NCBI RefSeq assembly: GCF_001420005.1
Contig: NZ_LJAK01000001.1
Span: 434,001 to 498,000, forward strand
Direction: 5' to 3'
Length of the DNA stretch: 64,000 nt
Origin: Loktanella sp. 3ANDIMAR09
GTDB taxonomy: Bacteria > Pseudomonadota > Alphaproteobacteria > Rhodobacterales > Rhodobacteraceae
The number at the start of each line of letters is the position of its first letter. The stretch's first letter is position 1. Below, piece by piece: positions 30,295 to 39,019 of the stretch. The position numbers were made by a program, and so were the translations under genes. The notes under the pieces were generated by a model. That model ran no database searches. It was not told the DNA's origin and saw nothing but the letters and a program-made list of their open reading frames with translations.

Positions 30295-30930
30295 ATGCAA
30301 CATGACGATTTCAAATTCGAACCGATCCGGGGCCTGCCAGAGGCGCTGCCCAAGGATGAAGTGATCCTGTGGCAGGGGCGGCCGATGGCCCGCCGTCTGG
30401 CGGTCGAGGCGTTCAAGGTCAAATGGATCATGGGCTATTTCGTGGCGCTTGCCGTCTGGCGCACCACGGTTTCGACGACAGAGGTGCCGCTGGGGTCAGC
30501 GATACTTTATGGGTCGCCGTTCATTATCCTTGGGCTGGTGGTCTGCGCGATCCTCTATGGCCTGGCCTGGGTCCAGAGCCGCGCCACCGTCTACACACTG
30601 ACGAACAAGCGCGTTGCCATGCGGATCGGGGCGGCGCTGACCATGACCCTGAACCTGCCCTACGTCGAAATCGAAGGCGCAGAGCTGGACAAACGCCGCA
30701 AGGGGTCGGGCACGCTGACGTTTCTTTTGCCCGCAGATACGCGGCTGTCCTACCTGATGACCTGGCCGCATGTGCGCCCCGGACGCATCACACGTGTTCA
30801 GCCGGCTTTGCGCTGCATCAAAGACTCCGAATCGGTTGCCGGTCTATTTGTCGAAGCAGCGCAGACGCGACTGAGCCAGCCAACCGTCGCGCGCACGACG
30901 GGCGACCTGTCTGCAATGGCGGCGGAGTGA
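30295..30930 (+). CDS. puhB: Photosynthetic complex assembly protein PuhB
   Basis: A 211-aa membrane protein with a PuhB/PH-like domain. It starts FKFEPIRGLPEALPKDEVILWQG, then has about three hydrophobic helices (about 45-100) and a C-terminal domain containing RATVYTLTNKRVAMRIGAALTMTLN, typical of the family. Family knowledge: PuhB acts as a dimeric assembly factor for the reaction centre, in Rhodobacter influencing the amount of functional centre. It is 54 bp after puhA and 3 bp before puhC. Confidence 0.94.
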   Translation: MQHDDFKFEPIRGLPEALPKDEVILWQGRPMARRLAVEAFKVKWIMGYFVALAVWRTTVSTTEVPLGSAILYGSPFIILGLVVCAILYGLAWVQSRATVYTLTNKRVAMRIGAALTMTLNLPYVEIEGAELDKRRKGSGTLTFLLPADTRLSYLMTWPHVRPGRITRVQPALRCIKDSESVAGLFVEAAQTRLSQPTVARTTGDLSAMAAE

Positions 30931-30933
30931 GTT

Positions 30934-31389
30934 ATGACTGAATCAACCTTCAAGGCACCGACCGATGTCGAAATGGTGCCGCGTCTGCTTGTTGTCGCGA
31001 TGTTTGGCCTGATGCTGATCACGCTGTCGATCGCGTTTTTCGCGCGGACAACGGATGCGCCGCTGGTGGGTGTCGTGCCGGCCTCGCCTATCGTGCAAAG
31101 CGTCGATGTCGCGCTGATCGGCGACCGCAACGGTGCCTACAGCGTGATCGGCGCGGACGGCACCGTTCTGGCGGTTTCGGACCGCGACAAGGCCGGTTTC
31201 ATCGGTGTCATCGGCCGTGTCGTTGCCCGCAAGCGTGACACGATGGGCCTGCCGCTGGATGCACCGGTCCAGGTCGTGCGCCGCGCCGACGGTATCGTCG
31301 CGATCATCGACCCGCTGACGCAGATGGACGTCCCCCTGATGGGGTACGGCCAGGACAACGTGGCGGCCTTTGCCAGGCTGCTGGACTGA
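30934..31389 (+). CDS. puhC: Photosynthetic complex assembly protein PuhC
   Basis: A 151-aa protein with one N-terminal transmembrane helix (about 17-37, LLVVAMFGLMLITLSIAFFA) and a periplasmic beta-rich domain containing LIGDRNGAYSVIGADGTVLAV. It has the usual length and place directly after puhB. Family knowledge: PuhC affects reorganisation of the reaction-centre/LH1 core. It is followed by a short hairpin with the same loop sequence as the one after puhA. Confidence 0.92.
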   Translation: MTESTFKAPTDVEMVPRLLVVAMFGLMLITLSIAFFARTTDAPLVGVVPASPIVQSVDVALIGDRNGAYSVIGADGTVLAVSDRDKAGFIGVIGRVVARKRDTMGLPLDAPVQVVRRADGIVAIIDPLTQMDVPLMGYGQDNVAAFARLLD

Positions 31390-31400
31390 AACCAATGCCC

Positions 31401-31417
31401 TCGGCCTCGCCAGCCGA
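31401..31417 (+). other. Short intercistronic hairpin after puhC
   Basis: TCGGC and GCCGA flank CTCGCCA. The 11-base core GCCTCGCCAGC is identical to that of the puhA hairpin 1.15 kb upstream. No T-tract follows. Confidence 0.45.
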
Positions 31418-31444
31418 ACGGGTCAGATGTGAAAGGGAACACAC

Positions 31445-31741
31445 ATGGGATGGATAACGAAGGAAACAGAGACAGCACCTTGCACGGTGACGATCTCTCA
31501 TCGGTTCGAAGAGTTGAGCGCGCACGTGCGGTTCGACAACGGCACCACGGTCAATCCCGGTGACACCGTTCAGGTGCAAGGGCCAGAGATCCTCGCGGCC
31601 TTTGGCGAGCTGGTCGAGGAAAAGCGCACTGCGGTCATCACCCGTGCGAGCAAGCTGGAACAACTGTGGACCCGCGCGACGGGTGATTTCGAATTCATGG
31701 AGCTGTGCGAATTCAGCTTCTCCGAGGAGGTTTTGTCATGA
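31445..31741 (+). CDS. Conserved-position hypothetical protein between puhC and acsF
   Basis: A 98-aa acidic soluble protein with no membrane segment and no catalytic motif that I recognise. It reads MGWITKETETAPCTVTISHR at the start, has a beta-rich central part (FDNGTTVNPGDTVQVQGPEI) and ends with a helical EFSFSEEVLS segment. It is coupled to acsF by an ATGA overlap. Small ORFs sit at this position in other alphaproteobacterial photosynthesis clusters, so it probably belongs to pigment or complex biogenesis. A role with AcsF is inference only from coupling. Confidence 0.85.
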   Translation: MGWITKETETAPCTVTISHRFEELSAHVRFDNGTTVNPGDTVQVQGPEILAAFGELVEEKRTAVITRASKLEQLWTRATGDFEFMELCEFSFSEEVLS

Positions 31742-32856
31742 ACATGCACTCATCCGACGCGACCACGGCCGAAGAAGCCATCGCCGCCCAAGAGGCGCTG
31801 CCGCCCCTGACCAACGAGGACGCGACCCGTGTCGCCATGCAGAACACGCTGCTGACCCCGCGTTTCTACACCACCGATTTCGACGAGATGGATGCGATCG
31901 ACGTGACACCCGTGCGCGCTGAATGGGACGTTCTGATCGCGCAGATGAAGGCAGACCCCAACAAGGGCCATTTCAAGAAAACGGCAGATTGGGATACCGT
32001 GGATTGGGACGGGATGGAGCCCAAGCTGAAGGCCGAATTCATCGACTTTCTGATCTCGAGCTGCACGGCCGAATTTTCAGGCTGTGTGCTGTACAAGGAA
32101 ATGAAACGGCGCGGGTCCAACGAGGACATCACGACGCTGTTTCAACTGATGGCACGGGACGAGGCGCGGCACGCGGGGTTCATCAACGACGCCCTGCGCG
32201 AGGCCGGCATCGCGGTGAACCTCGGGTTTCTGACGCAGTCCAAGAAATACACCTATTTCCGGCCCAAGTTTATCTACTACGCCACCTATCTGAGCGAAAA
32301 GATCGGCTACGCCCGCTACATCACGATTTTCCGCCACCTCGAGGCGCATCCCGAAAAACGGTTTCATCCGATTTTCAAGTGGTTCCGCGAATGGTGCAAC
32401 GACGAGTTTTCGCATGGTGAGGCCTTTGCCTTGCTGATGAAGACCGACCCTGCGCTGACGGAAAGCCGCGTGAACAAGATGTGGATCAAGTTTTTCCTGA
32501 CGGCCGTGTTTGCGACCATGTGGGTGCGCGATCACCAGCGCCCGGAATTCCACAAGGCGCTGGGCGTCGATCCGGCATGGTATGGCCAGGAGGTGTTCCG
32601 CAAGACGTCCGAAATCACCCGCCAGGTATTCCCGATGACGCTGGATATCGACCATCCGCGCTGGCAGCCGACCCTGAACCGCATTCAGGACGCGAATGTC
32701 CAGATTGCTGCGGGCGAACGCCAGGGCGGCTTGGGTGGCAAGCTCAAGGCGCTGGGCGGTCGGATCAAGGCTGGCGTGAATTTTGTCAGCCTGCTGACAA
32801 TCCCGGTCCAGAAAAATGTGGTGCCTGACAGCCCGCGGCTGGAACCAGTCTATTGA
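31738..32856 (+). CDS. acsF: Aerobic Mg-protoporphyrin IX monomethyl ester cyclase AcsF
   Basis: A 372-aa di-iron enzyme forming ring E with molecular oxygen. Iron-ligand motifs are EFSGCVLYKEMKRR (about 113), DEARHAGF (about 142) and NDEFSHGEAF (about 221). Length and C-terminal tail match AcsF rather than the radical-SAM BchE, which is absent from the window. ATG 31738 overlaps the preceding small gene by four bases; an earlier frame start inside that gene is not used. The enzyme allows bacteriochlorophyll synthesis in air, fitting an aerobic phototroph. Confidence 0.97.
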   Translation: MNMHSSDATTAEEAIAAQEALPPLTNEDATRVAMQNTLLTPRFYTTDFDEMDAIDVTPVRAEWDVLIAQMKADPNKGHFKKTADWDTVDWDGMEPKLKAEFIDFLISSCTAEFSGCVLYKEMKRRGSNEDITTLFQLMARDEARHAGFINDALREAGIAVNLGFLTQSKKYTYFRPKFIYYATYLSEKIGYARYITIFRHLEAHPEKRFHPIFKWFREWCNDEFSHGEAFALLMKTDPALTESRVNKMWIKFFLTAVFATMWVRDHQRPEFHKALGVDPAWYGQEVFRKTSEITRQVFPMTLDIDHPRWQPTLNRIQDANVQIAAGERQGGLGGKLKALGGRIKAGVNFVSLLTIPVQKNVVPDSPRLEPVY

Positions 32857-32873
32857 GTGTGACCGCATATAGG

Positions 32874-32912
32874 GGCGCTGGCTCGAATTTTCGCGAAAAT
32901 TCGGGGGGCGCC
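32874..32912 (+). repeat. Palindromic intergenic element before puhE
   Basis: A perfect 20-bp palindrome at 32884-32903 (CGAATTTTCGCGAAAATTCG) is flanked by GGCGC and GCGCC, giving a long stem. The 3' arm with its G-run is the only SD-like sequence for puhE (ATG 32918). Elements with this core are common between Rhodobacterales genes, from memory. Confidence 0.7.
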
Positions 32913-32917
32913 AGATC

Positions 32918-33718
32918 ATGACCGGACCGATCTGGCTTTCCGTTGGCCTGGCTGTGTTTCTCTGGTGGTTTTTCACCGGGGCAATTCTGCTGGTCGTGCG
33001 GTTGTCAGATCGTCTGGGCGGGCGGGCACCGCTGTGGGCGACTCTCACCGGACTTCCCTTGCTTGGGGGGGGCGGCCTGCTTGTGTCGCTGTCGCTGGGG
33101 GATGCGTCCGTGACAGGGATCTATGCCGGTTTCCTGGGAGCCCTGGCGATCTGGGGCTGGGTTGAACTGGCGTTTCTGACCGGTGTCATCAGCGGCTGGC
33201 AACGGGACGATTGCCCACCGGGGCTGGCGGGTTGGCCGCGGTTCCAGCGGGCGTTCGCCACTGTCGGCTATCATGAATTGGCGCTGGCCACGGGAGCGCT
33301 GACGCTGACGCTGGTCAGCACGGGTGCTGCAAATCAGCTCGCGCTGGCGACCTATCTCATTTTGTTTCTGGCGCGTATCACGGCCAAGCTGAACCTGTTT
33401 CTGGGGGTGCCCCGGATCAACACGGATTTTGTGCCTGTCCCGTTGACCCATCTGAAAACCTATTTCCGGCGCGGACCCGTCACCTGGATGTTTCCGCTGG
33501 CGATCACCATTCTGACGGCCTTGCTGGCTGTCTGCACGGAACGGCTGTGGGGGGCGCAGACCTATGCCACGACCACCGGCTACGCGCTGCTGACCGCCCT
33601 TGCGGCACTGGCGCTGATTGAACACTGGCTGATGGTCATTCCATTGCCTGATGCAAAACTCTGGGCGTGGATGCTGCCCAGCAAGACCAAGACCGAAGGG
33701 GACGAAAATGGACTTTGA
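32918..33718 (+). CDS. puhE: Photosynthetic complex assembly protein PuhE
   Basis: A 266-aa integral membrane protein with about seven to eight hydrophobic helices. The segments [32 protein letters not shown] and [27 protein letters not shown]-type block (around residue 155-185) are characteristic of the family of photosynthetic complex assembly proteins. Its place between acsF and hemA is the standard one. It overlaps hemA by 11 bp. Family knowledge: PuhE modulates bacteriochlorophyll flow or core assembly in Rhodobacter; mechanism is not known. Confidence 0.93.
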   Translation: MTGPIWLSVGLAVFLWWFFTGAILLVVRLSDRLGGRAPLWATLTGLPLLGGGGLLVSLSLGDASVTGIYAGFLGALAIWGWVELAFLTGVISGWQRDDCPPGLAGWPRFQRAFATVGYHELALATGALTLTLVSTGAANQLALATYLILFLARITAKLNLFLGVPRINTDFVPVPLTHLKTYFRRGPVTWMFPLAITILTALLAVCTERLWGAQTYATTTGYALLTALAALALIEHWLMVIPLPDAKLWAWMLPSKTKTEGDENGL

Positions 33719-34922
33719 CGCGCTATTCAATGCGCAGCTGGATCAGCTGAAGCAGGACGGAAACTATCGGTATTTCGCCGATCTGGAACGCGCCTGTGGC
33801 AAATTCCCCAAGGCGGCCAGCCATTTCGAGGATGGCAAGCGTGACGTGACGGTGTGGTGTTCCAATGACTACCTCGGCATGGGCCAGCATCCCAAGGTCG
33901 TGGATGCCATGTGCGAGGCCGTGCGCCGCACCGGGACAGGTGCTGGCGGAACACGCAACATTTCCGGCACCAACCACGACCACCTGCTGTTGGAGGCCGA
34001 ACTGGCCGACCTGCATGGCAAGGAATCGGCGCTTTTGTTCACCTCGGGCTATGTGTCGAACTGGGCTGCGCTGTCGACGCTGGGCAGCCGCCTCAAGGAT
34101 TGCGTCATCCTGTCGGATGCCGGCAACCATGCCAGCATGATCGAGGGCATCCGCCATTCCCGCGCGACCAAGGTGATCTGGAACCACAACGACGTGGCCG
34201 ACCTCGAGGCCAAGCTGGCAGCATTGCCGGCCGACGTGCCCAAGATCGTCGCATTTGAGTCGGTCTATTCAATGGACGGTGATATCGCCCCGATCGAAGC
34301 GATCGTCGATGTGGCCGAGAAATACGGTGCCATGACCTATCTGGACGAGGTGCACGGCGTGGGCCTTTATGGTGCACGTGGCGGCGGTGTCAGCGAACGT
34401 GACGGCGTTGCCGATCGTATCACCCTGATCGAGGGCACGCTGGGCAAGGCATTCGGCGTCGTCGGTGGCTACATCACAGGGTCTGCTGCGATGTGCGATT
34501 TCATCCGCAGTTTCGCCTCTGGCTTCATTTTTACGACGGCCCTGCCGCCTGCGGTGGCAGCCGCGGCCCGCGCGTCCATCGTGCATCTGAAAAATTCGGA
34601 TGCGGAACGGTTGCAGCAACGCCGCCAGGTCGCGCGCCTGCGCGAGGAACTGGACAAGGCGGGGATTCCCCATCTGGCAAACGACAGCCATATCGTGCCC
34701 GTGATGATCAAGGACCCGGTCAAGTGCCGGATGTTGGCGGATTATCTGATGACGGAATGGAATATTTACGTCCAACCCATCAATTATCCCACTGTGCCCA
34801 AGGGGACAGAGCGTCTGCGTTTTACCCCCTCGCCGCTGCATACCGATGAGGACATCGAACATTTGATGATGGCGTTGCGGACCTTGTGGCGGCAATGTGC
34901 GATGTCACGGGCCGTTGCGTGA
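33708..34922 (+). CDS. hemA: 5-aminolevulinate synthase
   Basis: A 404-aa PLP-dependent enzyme condensing glycine and succinyl-CoA to 5-aminolevulinate, the C4 route used by alphaproteobacteria. The PLP lysine is K247 in [21 protein letters not shown] (about 211-222) and [10 protein letters not shown] (about 50-59) are family motifs. ATG 33708 overlaps puhE. Placing hemA in the photosynthesis operon ties tetrapyrrole input to pigment demand; the organism may have a second ALA synthase elsewhere, as Rhodobacter does. Confidence 0.97.
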   Translation: MDFDALFNAQLDQLKQDGNYRYFADLERACGKFPKAASHFEDGKRDVTVWCSNDYLGMGQHPKVVDAMCEAVRRTGTGAGGTRNISGTNHDHLLLEAELADLHGKESALLFTSGYVSNWAALSTLGSRLKDCVILSDAGNHASMIEGIRHSRATKVIWNHNDVADLEAKLAALPADVPKIVAFESVYSMDGDIAPIEAIVDVAEKYGAMTYLDEVHGVGLYGARGGGVSERDGVADRITLIEGTLGKAFGVVGGYITGSAAMCDFIRSFASGFIFTTALPPAVAAAARASIVHLKNSDAERLQQRRQVARLREELDKAGIPHLANDSHIVPVMIKDPVKCRMLADYLMTEWNIYVQPINYPTVPKGTERLRFTPSPLHTDEDIEHLMMALRTLWRQCAMSRAVA

Positions 34923-35021
34923 TTCCGCCACAGGTGTGAATGCGTTCTGGACGGCACCAAAGAAGACGCTAGGTTCACAAAGCAGAATATGGGCATCCGC
35001 CCTTTCGATAGGAGGACTACA

Positions 35022-35513
35022 ATGAAGACGTTCGCAATCGCAGCCGCGCTGACGGTACTTGCAGCACCCGCATTCGCCCAAAGCGAAGCCACTGCATTTC
35101 AGGGCGACGCTGCATCCGGCGAAGAGCAATTCAACCGCCAGTGCGTCGCATGCCACGTCGTGCAGGATCCCGAAACGGACGAAGTTCTGGCAGGCCGCAA
35201 CGCACAGGTCGGACCGAACCTCTATGGTGTGGCTGGTCGCACCATGGGCAGCGTCGAGGATTTCGCCTACAGCGATTCGCTGATCGAACTGGGCGAGGCT
35301 GGCCGCGTCTGGACCGAAGAGGCATTCGTCGGTTACGTGCAGGATCCGACCGGCTGGCTGCGTGAAGAGCTCGACAACCGTCGTGCACGCGGCAAGATGG
35401 CCTATCAGGTCCGCCAAGAGGCAGAGGCCTATGACCTCTATGCCTTCCTTGCGACCTTTGGCGATCAAGAAGCACAGGCCGCAGCACTCGAGGCCGCAGC
35501 CGAAGGCAGCTAA
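35022..35513 (+). CDS. cycA: Cytochrome c2
   Basis: A 163-aa periplasmic class I c-type cytochrome. The signal peptide (residues 1-20, ending AFAQ) is followed by heme site CVACH at 41-45 and axial Met M126 in RGKMAYQ. Family knowledge: cytochrome c2 carries electrons from the bc1 complex to the photo-oxidised reaction centre and to oxidase. ATG 35022 has AGGAGG seven bases upstream. It is 99 bp after hemA, so it may have its own promoter. An Ala/Glu-rich C-terminal tail of about 20 residues extends past the heme fold. A strong terminator follows. Confidence 0.95.
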   Translation: MKTFAIAAALTVLAAPAFAQSEATAFQGDAASGEEQFNRQCVACHVVQDPETDEVLAGRNAQVGPNLYGVAGRTMGSVEDFAYSDSLIELGEAGRVWTEEAFVGYVQDPTGWLREELDNRRARGKMAYQVRQEAEAYDLYAFLATFGDQEAQAAALEAAAEGS

Positions 35514-35537
35514 TCGTCGTCTGCATCATTCAAAGAG

Positions 35538-35568
35538 GCCGCTGCACCGATGTGCAGCGGCTTTTTTT
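35538..35568 (+). terminator. Rho-independent terminator after cycA
   Basis: GCCGCTGCAC and GTGCAGCGGC pair around CGAT, a perfect 10-bp stem, followed by seven T. It closes the long bchF-to-cycA transcription unit and overlaps the stop codon of the convergent bchO gene. Confidence 0.93.
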
Positions 35569-36412
35569 ATTGGAACATGACCCTGATGATGCGGGCGATG
35601 GCAGCGGGGTCTTCTTCATGTGCAAGATGACCAAGCGGGCCCAGACTGCGGGTTTCGGCCTGTGACATACGCGCAGAGGCGCGCAGACTGACGGATGGCG
35701 GCACCGCAGGGTCGTTGTCACCGATCAGCAGCAAAACCGGTACGTCAACCTGTGGCAGTGCCTGCGACAAGGACTCCAGATTCCATTGTGCCATCTGCGC
35801 CAGCGTCCCGCTGACGTGATCCGTGTCCGATGCCAGCGCAAGATACAGCCGCTGTCCTTCTGGCCCGATCTGTGACCCGGTGCCGTCCAGCAGGCGACGC
35901 ACCCGGCCTTCGGTTGTGGTTGCTGCAAAGAGGGGTGCTGTGAATGGGGCGGCGGCCAGCGCCTTGGCCAGCACCGGGAACAGCCAGCCAGCAACACCGT
36001 CAAAGGTTTGTAGTGCAGCATTGATTCCCAGAACGCCGCGCGCCGGGCGCATCCCGTTCAGCACCAGTTGCAACGCGATGGGCGCGCCTGCGGAATGTCC
36101 CACCAGCAAATCGGGCGTCCAGCCCTCTTGCGCGCAAAGTGCCGCAAGGTCCGTTGCGGTGTCTGCCACGCCGGACCGGTCGCGCGCGCCGGCGGTGAAA
36201 CCCTGTCCGGGCATGTCGATTGCGATGACGTGAAAATCCGCAGCCAACAGCGGGAACACGCCCCGCCAGCTTTGTGTGGCACCGCCTGATCCGTGCAGCA
36301 GCAGGATCGTGGGGCCGGTGCCTGCCTCTTGGACGTGCCAGCGATGTGGGCCGCTGACAACGCGGCGTGACACCTCGGCCATCGGCCAGTCAGGGGGCGG
36401 GGGCCAGCGCAT
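35567..36412 (-). CDS. bchO: BchO-type alpha/beta hydrolase
   Basis: A 281-aa alpha/beta hydrolase of the bchO family. ILLLHGSGGATQSW gives the oxyanion-hole HG, the nucleophile elbow is GHSAGAPIA (about 109-117), the acid is in LLIGDNDPAVP and the His in GHLAHEEDP. Family knowledge: bchO always lies beside bchD in purple bacteria; its role in Mg-chelatase or tetrapyrrole handling is not proven. It overlaps bchD by ATGA and ends at the cycA terminator, so it is the last gene of the crtA-bchI-bchD-bchO operon. Confidence 0.94.
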   Translation of the reverse strand: MRWPPPPDWPMAEVSRRVVSGPHRWHVQEAGTGPTILLLHGSGGATQSWRGVFPLLAADFHVIAIDMPGQGFTAGARDRSGVADTATDLAALCAQEGWTPDLLVGHSAGAPIALQLVLNGMRPARGVLGINAALQTFDGVAGWLFPVLAKALAAAPFTAPLFAATTTEGRVRRLLDGTGSQIGPEGQRLYLALASDTDHVSGTLAQMAQWNLESLSQALPQVDVPVLLLIGDNDPAVPPSVSLRASARMSQAETRSLGPLGHLAHEEDPAAIARIIRVMFQ

Positions 36413-38022
36413 CAGGCGGGCAAAGCTGCGTCAACAGCGCGGGCCAGACGCTGTGAGTCCGCGCGTGGCAATGGCAGGTATGGTGCGTCCAGCGTCTGGG
36501 CCAGCGTGCGTAGCTGCGGGTTTGGGCGCTGTCCGGTGTCTATGATCAGCGCCTCGATCCCTTGGGCCCGGATCATGCGGGCGGCGGTCTGTGCGTCGGC
36601 GGCGGCCCGTGCGCGATCACCAGAACCGTCCCGGGCAATATTGGCCTTGCCATCGGTCAGCAGGCAAATCGTCGGGGTCATGCCGCGCCTGCGTGCCAGG
36701 ATCGCGAGTTCGCCTGCGCTGTCCAGACCCGCCGCCAGCGGGGTGCCGCCCCCACCTGGCAGCGCGGCGAGACGCCGTTTGGTCTGCACCAGGCTGCGGG
36801 TCGGCGGTAGCAGGATCTCTGCACCGGGTCCGCGAAAACTGACCAGCGCGACGTGGTCGCGGCGTGCATAGGCCTGCGTCAGCAGCAACTCTACCGCGCC
36901 CTTTGCCTCTGCCAGACGTGCGAGTGCGGCAGAGCCCGAGGCATCCACCGCAAAGATCAGCAGGCGATCAGTCTGTTCCTCGAATCTGCGGATATGAATG
37001 TCGGTGGCGCGGATGTGCAACCCGACGCGGCCCGTTTCGTTGCGCCGGATGGTCTGCCATGGTGCGGCAGCCCGCAGCGTCGCCACAACGTCGATCCGTG
37101 CCGCCGTATCGAGCCGTCCGGGCCGCGAAGGCAGCGGTCTGCCGCGTCGGTTGCTGCGTGTTTTTGCACCTGACCCGGCCCCTTTGCCTGCGGTCGCGCG
37201 GGTCGCGCGCAGCCGGTCGAGCAGATCGTCGGGGATCATGGCGCGAACGGCCTCCAGCAACAGCTCGTCCGGAATATCCAGATCGGTCCCCTGACGATCC
37301 TCGGTGTCAGGCACGTCATCCTGCGGGGCTTGCTGCGGCTCGTCTTCTTGGAGTGGCTCTGGCAATTGGGTTGCCCGGTGTCCAAAGACGAGGCCGCAGG
37401 CGGTGGTGACGTGTTCCTCGGTGACAGTGGCCATGGCATCCAACCGGGCGAGTGCACGGGCACAGCGCAGCGCCAGGATGGGCGCGCGCAGGCTGTCGAT
37501 GCCGTAAGCCGCCCCAAGGGCGGTCATCTGTGCCGCGATGTCAGGGCCGAGGGTGGCGTGAGCCGTCGGTTCGGGACCTTCAGGCAATGCCGTGATGTCG
37601 GACAAGGCGACGCCGGACAGGTCCACCCTGAACGCTGCGCGTTCGCATAAGCCAGCGGGTGGTGCCTCGTCGTCGGTGCCTTCGTCCAGCAGGATCAGCG
37701 CGCGGGGCTGCGCGTCCAGATGCGCTGCAAGCCTTGCCGCCAATTGTGGCTGACAACGTTCGGCCATGGTCAGGATCAGCGATCCTGGCCGGTCAAGCAC
37801 ACCGGTCTGCGATTGCAGCTGCCCTGTGGCCAGTGTGGTTGCCAGATCCAGTCCGCCAAAGAGCGCGTCGTCGCCGATCGCAGGGTGCAGGCGCACGCCG
37901 TCAGGCAGTGGAAGTGCATCGCGGACCGGGCCGGACCGCGCGCGCAAATGCACGCCCCCCAATGCGGGGTCCAGCGCGACCAGCCGCAGGGCCAGCAGCG
38001 CGTGATCCCATGCCTCAGCCAA
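36412..38022 (-). CDS. bchD: Magnesium chelatase subunit D
   Basis: A 536-aa AAA+/integrin-I subunit of Mg chelatase. The N-terminal part is a degenerate AAA+ domain (WDHALLALRLVALDP, ARSGPVRDALP), then an acidic and Pro-rich linker, and a C-terminal von Willebrand type A domain with the MIDAS motif DASGSAALA and later TDGKANIARDG. I prefer TTG 38022, which overlaps the bchI stop by eight bases; residues encoded further upstream fall within bchI and lack family similarity. No ATG is available near the expected N-terminus. The start is therefore the least certain point. Confidence 0.93.
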   Translation of the reverse strand: MAEAWDHALLALRLVALDPALGGVHLRARSGPVRDALPLPDGVRLHPAIGDDALFGGLDLATTLATGQLQSQTGVLDRPGSLILTMAERCQPQLAARLAAHLDAQPRALILLDEGTDDEAPPAGLCERAAFRVDLSGVALSDITALPEGPEPTAHATLGPDIAAQMTALGAAYGIDSLRAPILALRCARALARLDAMATVTEEHVTTACGLVFGHRATQLPEPLQEDEPQQAPQDDVPDTEDRQGTDLDIPDELLLEAVRAMIPDDLLDRLRATRATAGKGAGSGAKTRSNRRGRPLPSRPGRLDTAARIDVVATLRAAAPWQTIRRNETGRVGLHIRATDIHIRRFEEQTDRLLIFAVDASGSAALARLAEAKGAVELLLTQAYARRDHVALVSFRGPGAEILLPPTRSLVQTKRRLAALPGGGGTPLAAGLDSAGELAILARRRGMTPTICLLTDGKANIARDGSGDRARAAADAQTAARMIRAQGIEALIIDTGQRPNPQLRTLAQTLDAPYLPLPRADSQRLARAVDAALPA

Positions 38023-39019
38023 GGACGTCAGCCACGACGCGCCCGACCCGCGCACCTGATCCTGCCTCGTCCAGTGGATCGCGGCGCAGGCGGTGGCGCA
38101 GGGCCATCGCAGACACATGCTTGATATGGCTGCGGGTCAGGGCGGTGTCGTTGCGCCAGGCGGCATAGGCGCGCGCGGCCTTGAGCAGGGTCAGTTCACC
38201 GCGCAGGCCATCAGACCCCAGCGCGAGGCACAGTTCGGCCACGTCACGCAGGGCACTGTCTGGCGTTTTCAGTTTCTTCAATGCGCCCCGCGCCGTCAGA
38301 ATGCGGTCGCGCACGCCTGCATCCTCTGCCTGCCAGCGCAGCATGAACGCCGTGTTGTCGTTGTCATAGGCGTCACGGCGGCGGATGACTTCGATCCGGG
38401 TGTCGATGTCCTTGGGGCTGGCAACCTCGACCGACAGGCCGAACCGGTCCAGCAGTTGCGGGCGCAGTTCGCCCTCTTCGGGGTTGCCGGACCCGACCAA
38501 AACGAACCGTGCGGGGTGGCTGATCGACAGGCCGTCTCGTTCGACCAGGTTGCGGCCCGATTGCGCCACGTCCAGCAAAAGGTCGACGATGTGATCCTCC
38601 AGCAGGTTGACCTCGTCGATATAGAGGTAGCCCCGGTTCGCACGCGCCAGCAGGCCGGGCTGGAAAGCGCGTTCACCCGCGCCCAGTGCCCGTTCGATAT
38701 CCAGCGCGCCGGTCACCCGGTCCTCTGACGCGCCCAGCGGCAGATCCACGACAGGGGTCGGCACTTCGACCATATCCTTGCCCGCGCCGCGTGCCCAATC
38801 CGGCACATCGGCCTTTGATGCGGAATTGACGGGGCACCCCTGCACGACCTTGATCGGCGGGAGCAATGCGGCCAGCGCGCGCACGGCGGTGGATTTGCCC
38901 GTGCCGCGATCACCGAAAACCAGCACGCCGCCGATGGATGGGTCGATTGCCGTCAGGATCATCGACAGTTTCATTTCGTCCTGACCGACGATGGCGGAAA
39001 ACGGGAAGGGGGCGGTCAT
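38015..39019 (-). CDS. bchI: Magnesium chelatase subunit I
   Basis: A 334-aa AAA+ ATPase forming the motor ring of Mg chelatase with BchD. Walker A is GDRGTGKST (36-44), Walker B is YLYIDEVNLL (about 135-144) and the sensor segment is VLVGSGNPEEGELRPQLLDRFGL. ATG 39019 overlaps the crtA stop by four bases, and its own stop lies inside the start of bchD. It is co-transcribed with crtA, linking Mg insertion to carotenoid oxidation genes. Confidence 0.97.
   Translation of the reverse strand: MTAPFPFSAIVGQDEMKLSMILTAIDPSIGGVLVFGDRGTGKSTAVRALAALLPPIKVVQGCPVNSASKADVPDWARGAGKDMVEVPTPVVDLPLGASEDRVTGALDIERALGAGERAFQPGLLARANRGYLYIDEVNLLEDHIVDLLLDVAQSGRNLVERDGLSISHPARFVLVGSGNPEEGELRPQLLDRFGLSVEVASPKDIDTRIEVIRRRDAYDNDNTAFMLRWQAEDAGVRDRILTARGALKKLKTPDSALRDVAELCLALGSDGLRGELTLLKAARAYAAWRNDTALTRSHIKHVSAMALRHRLRRDPLDEAGSGARVGRVVADVLG

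Noticed and set aside
34936-34979. TGTGAA...TTCACA inverted hexamers before cycA
   Set aside because: Half-sites are too short and more than 30 bases apart to call an operator.
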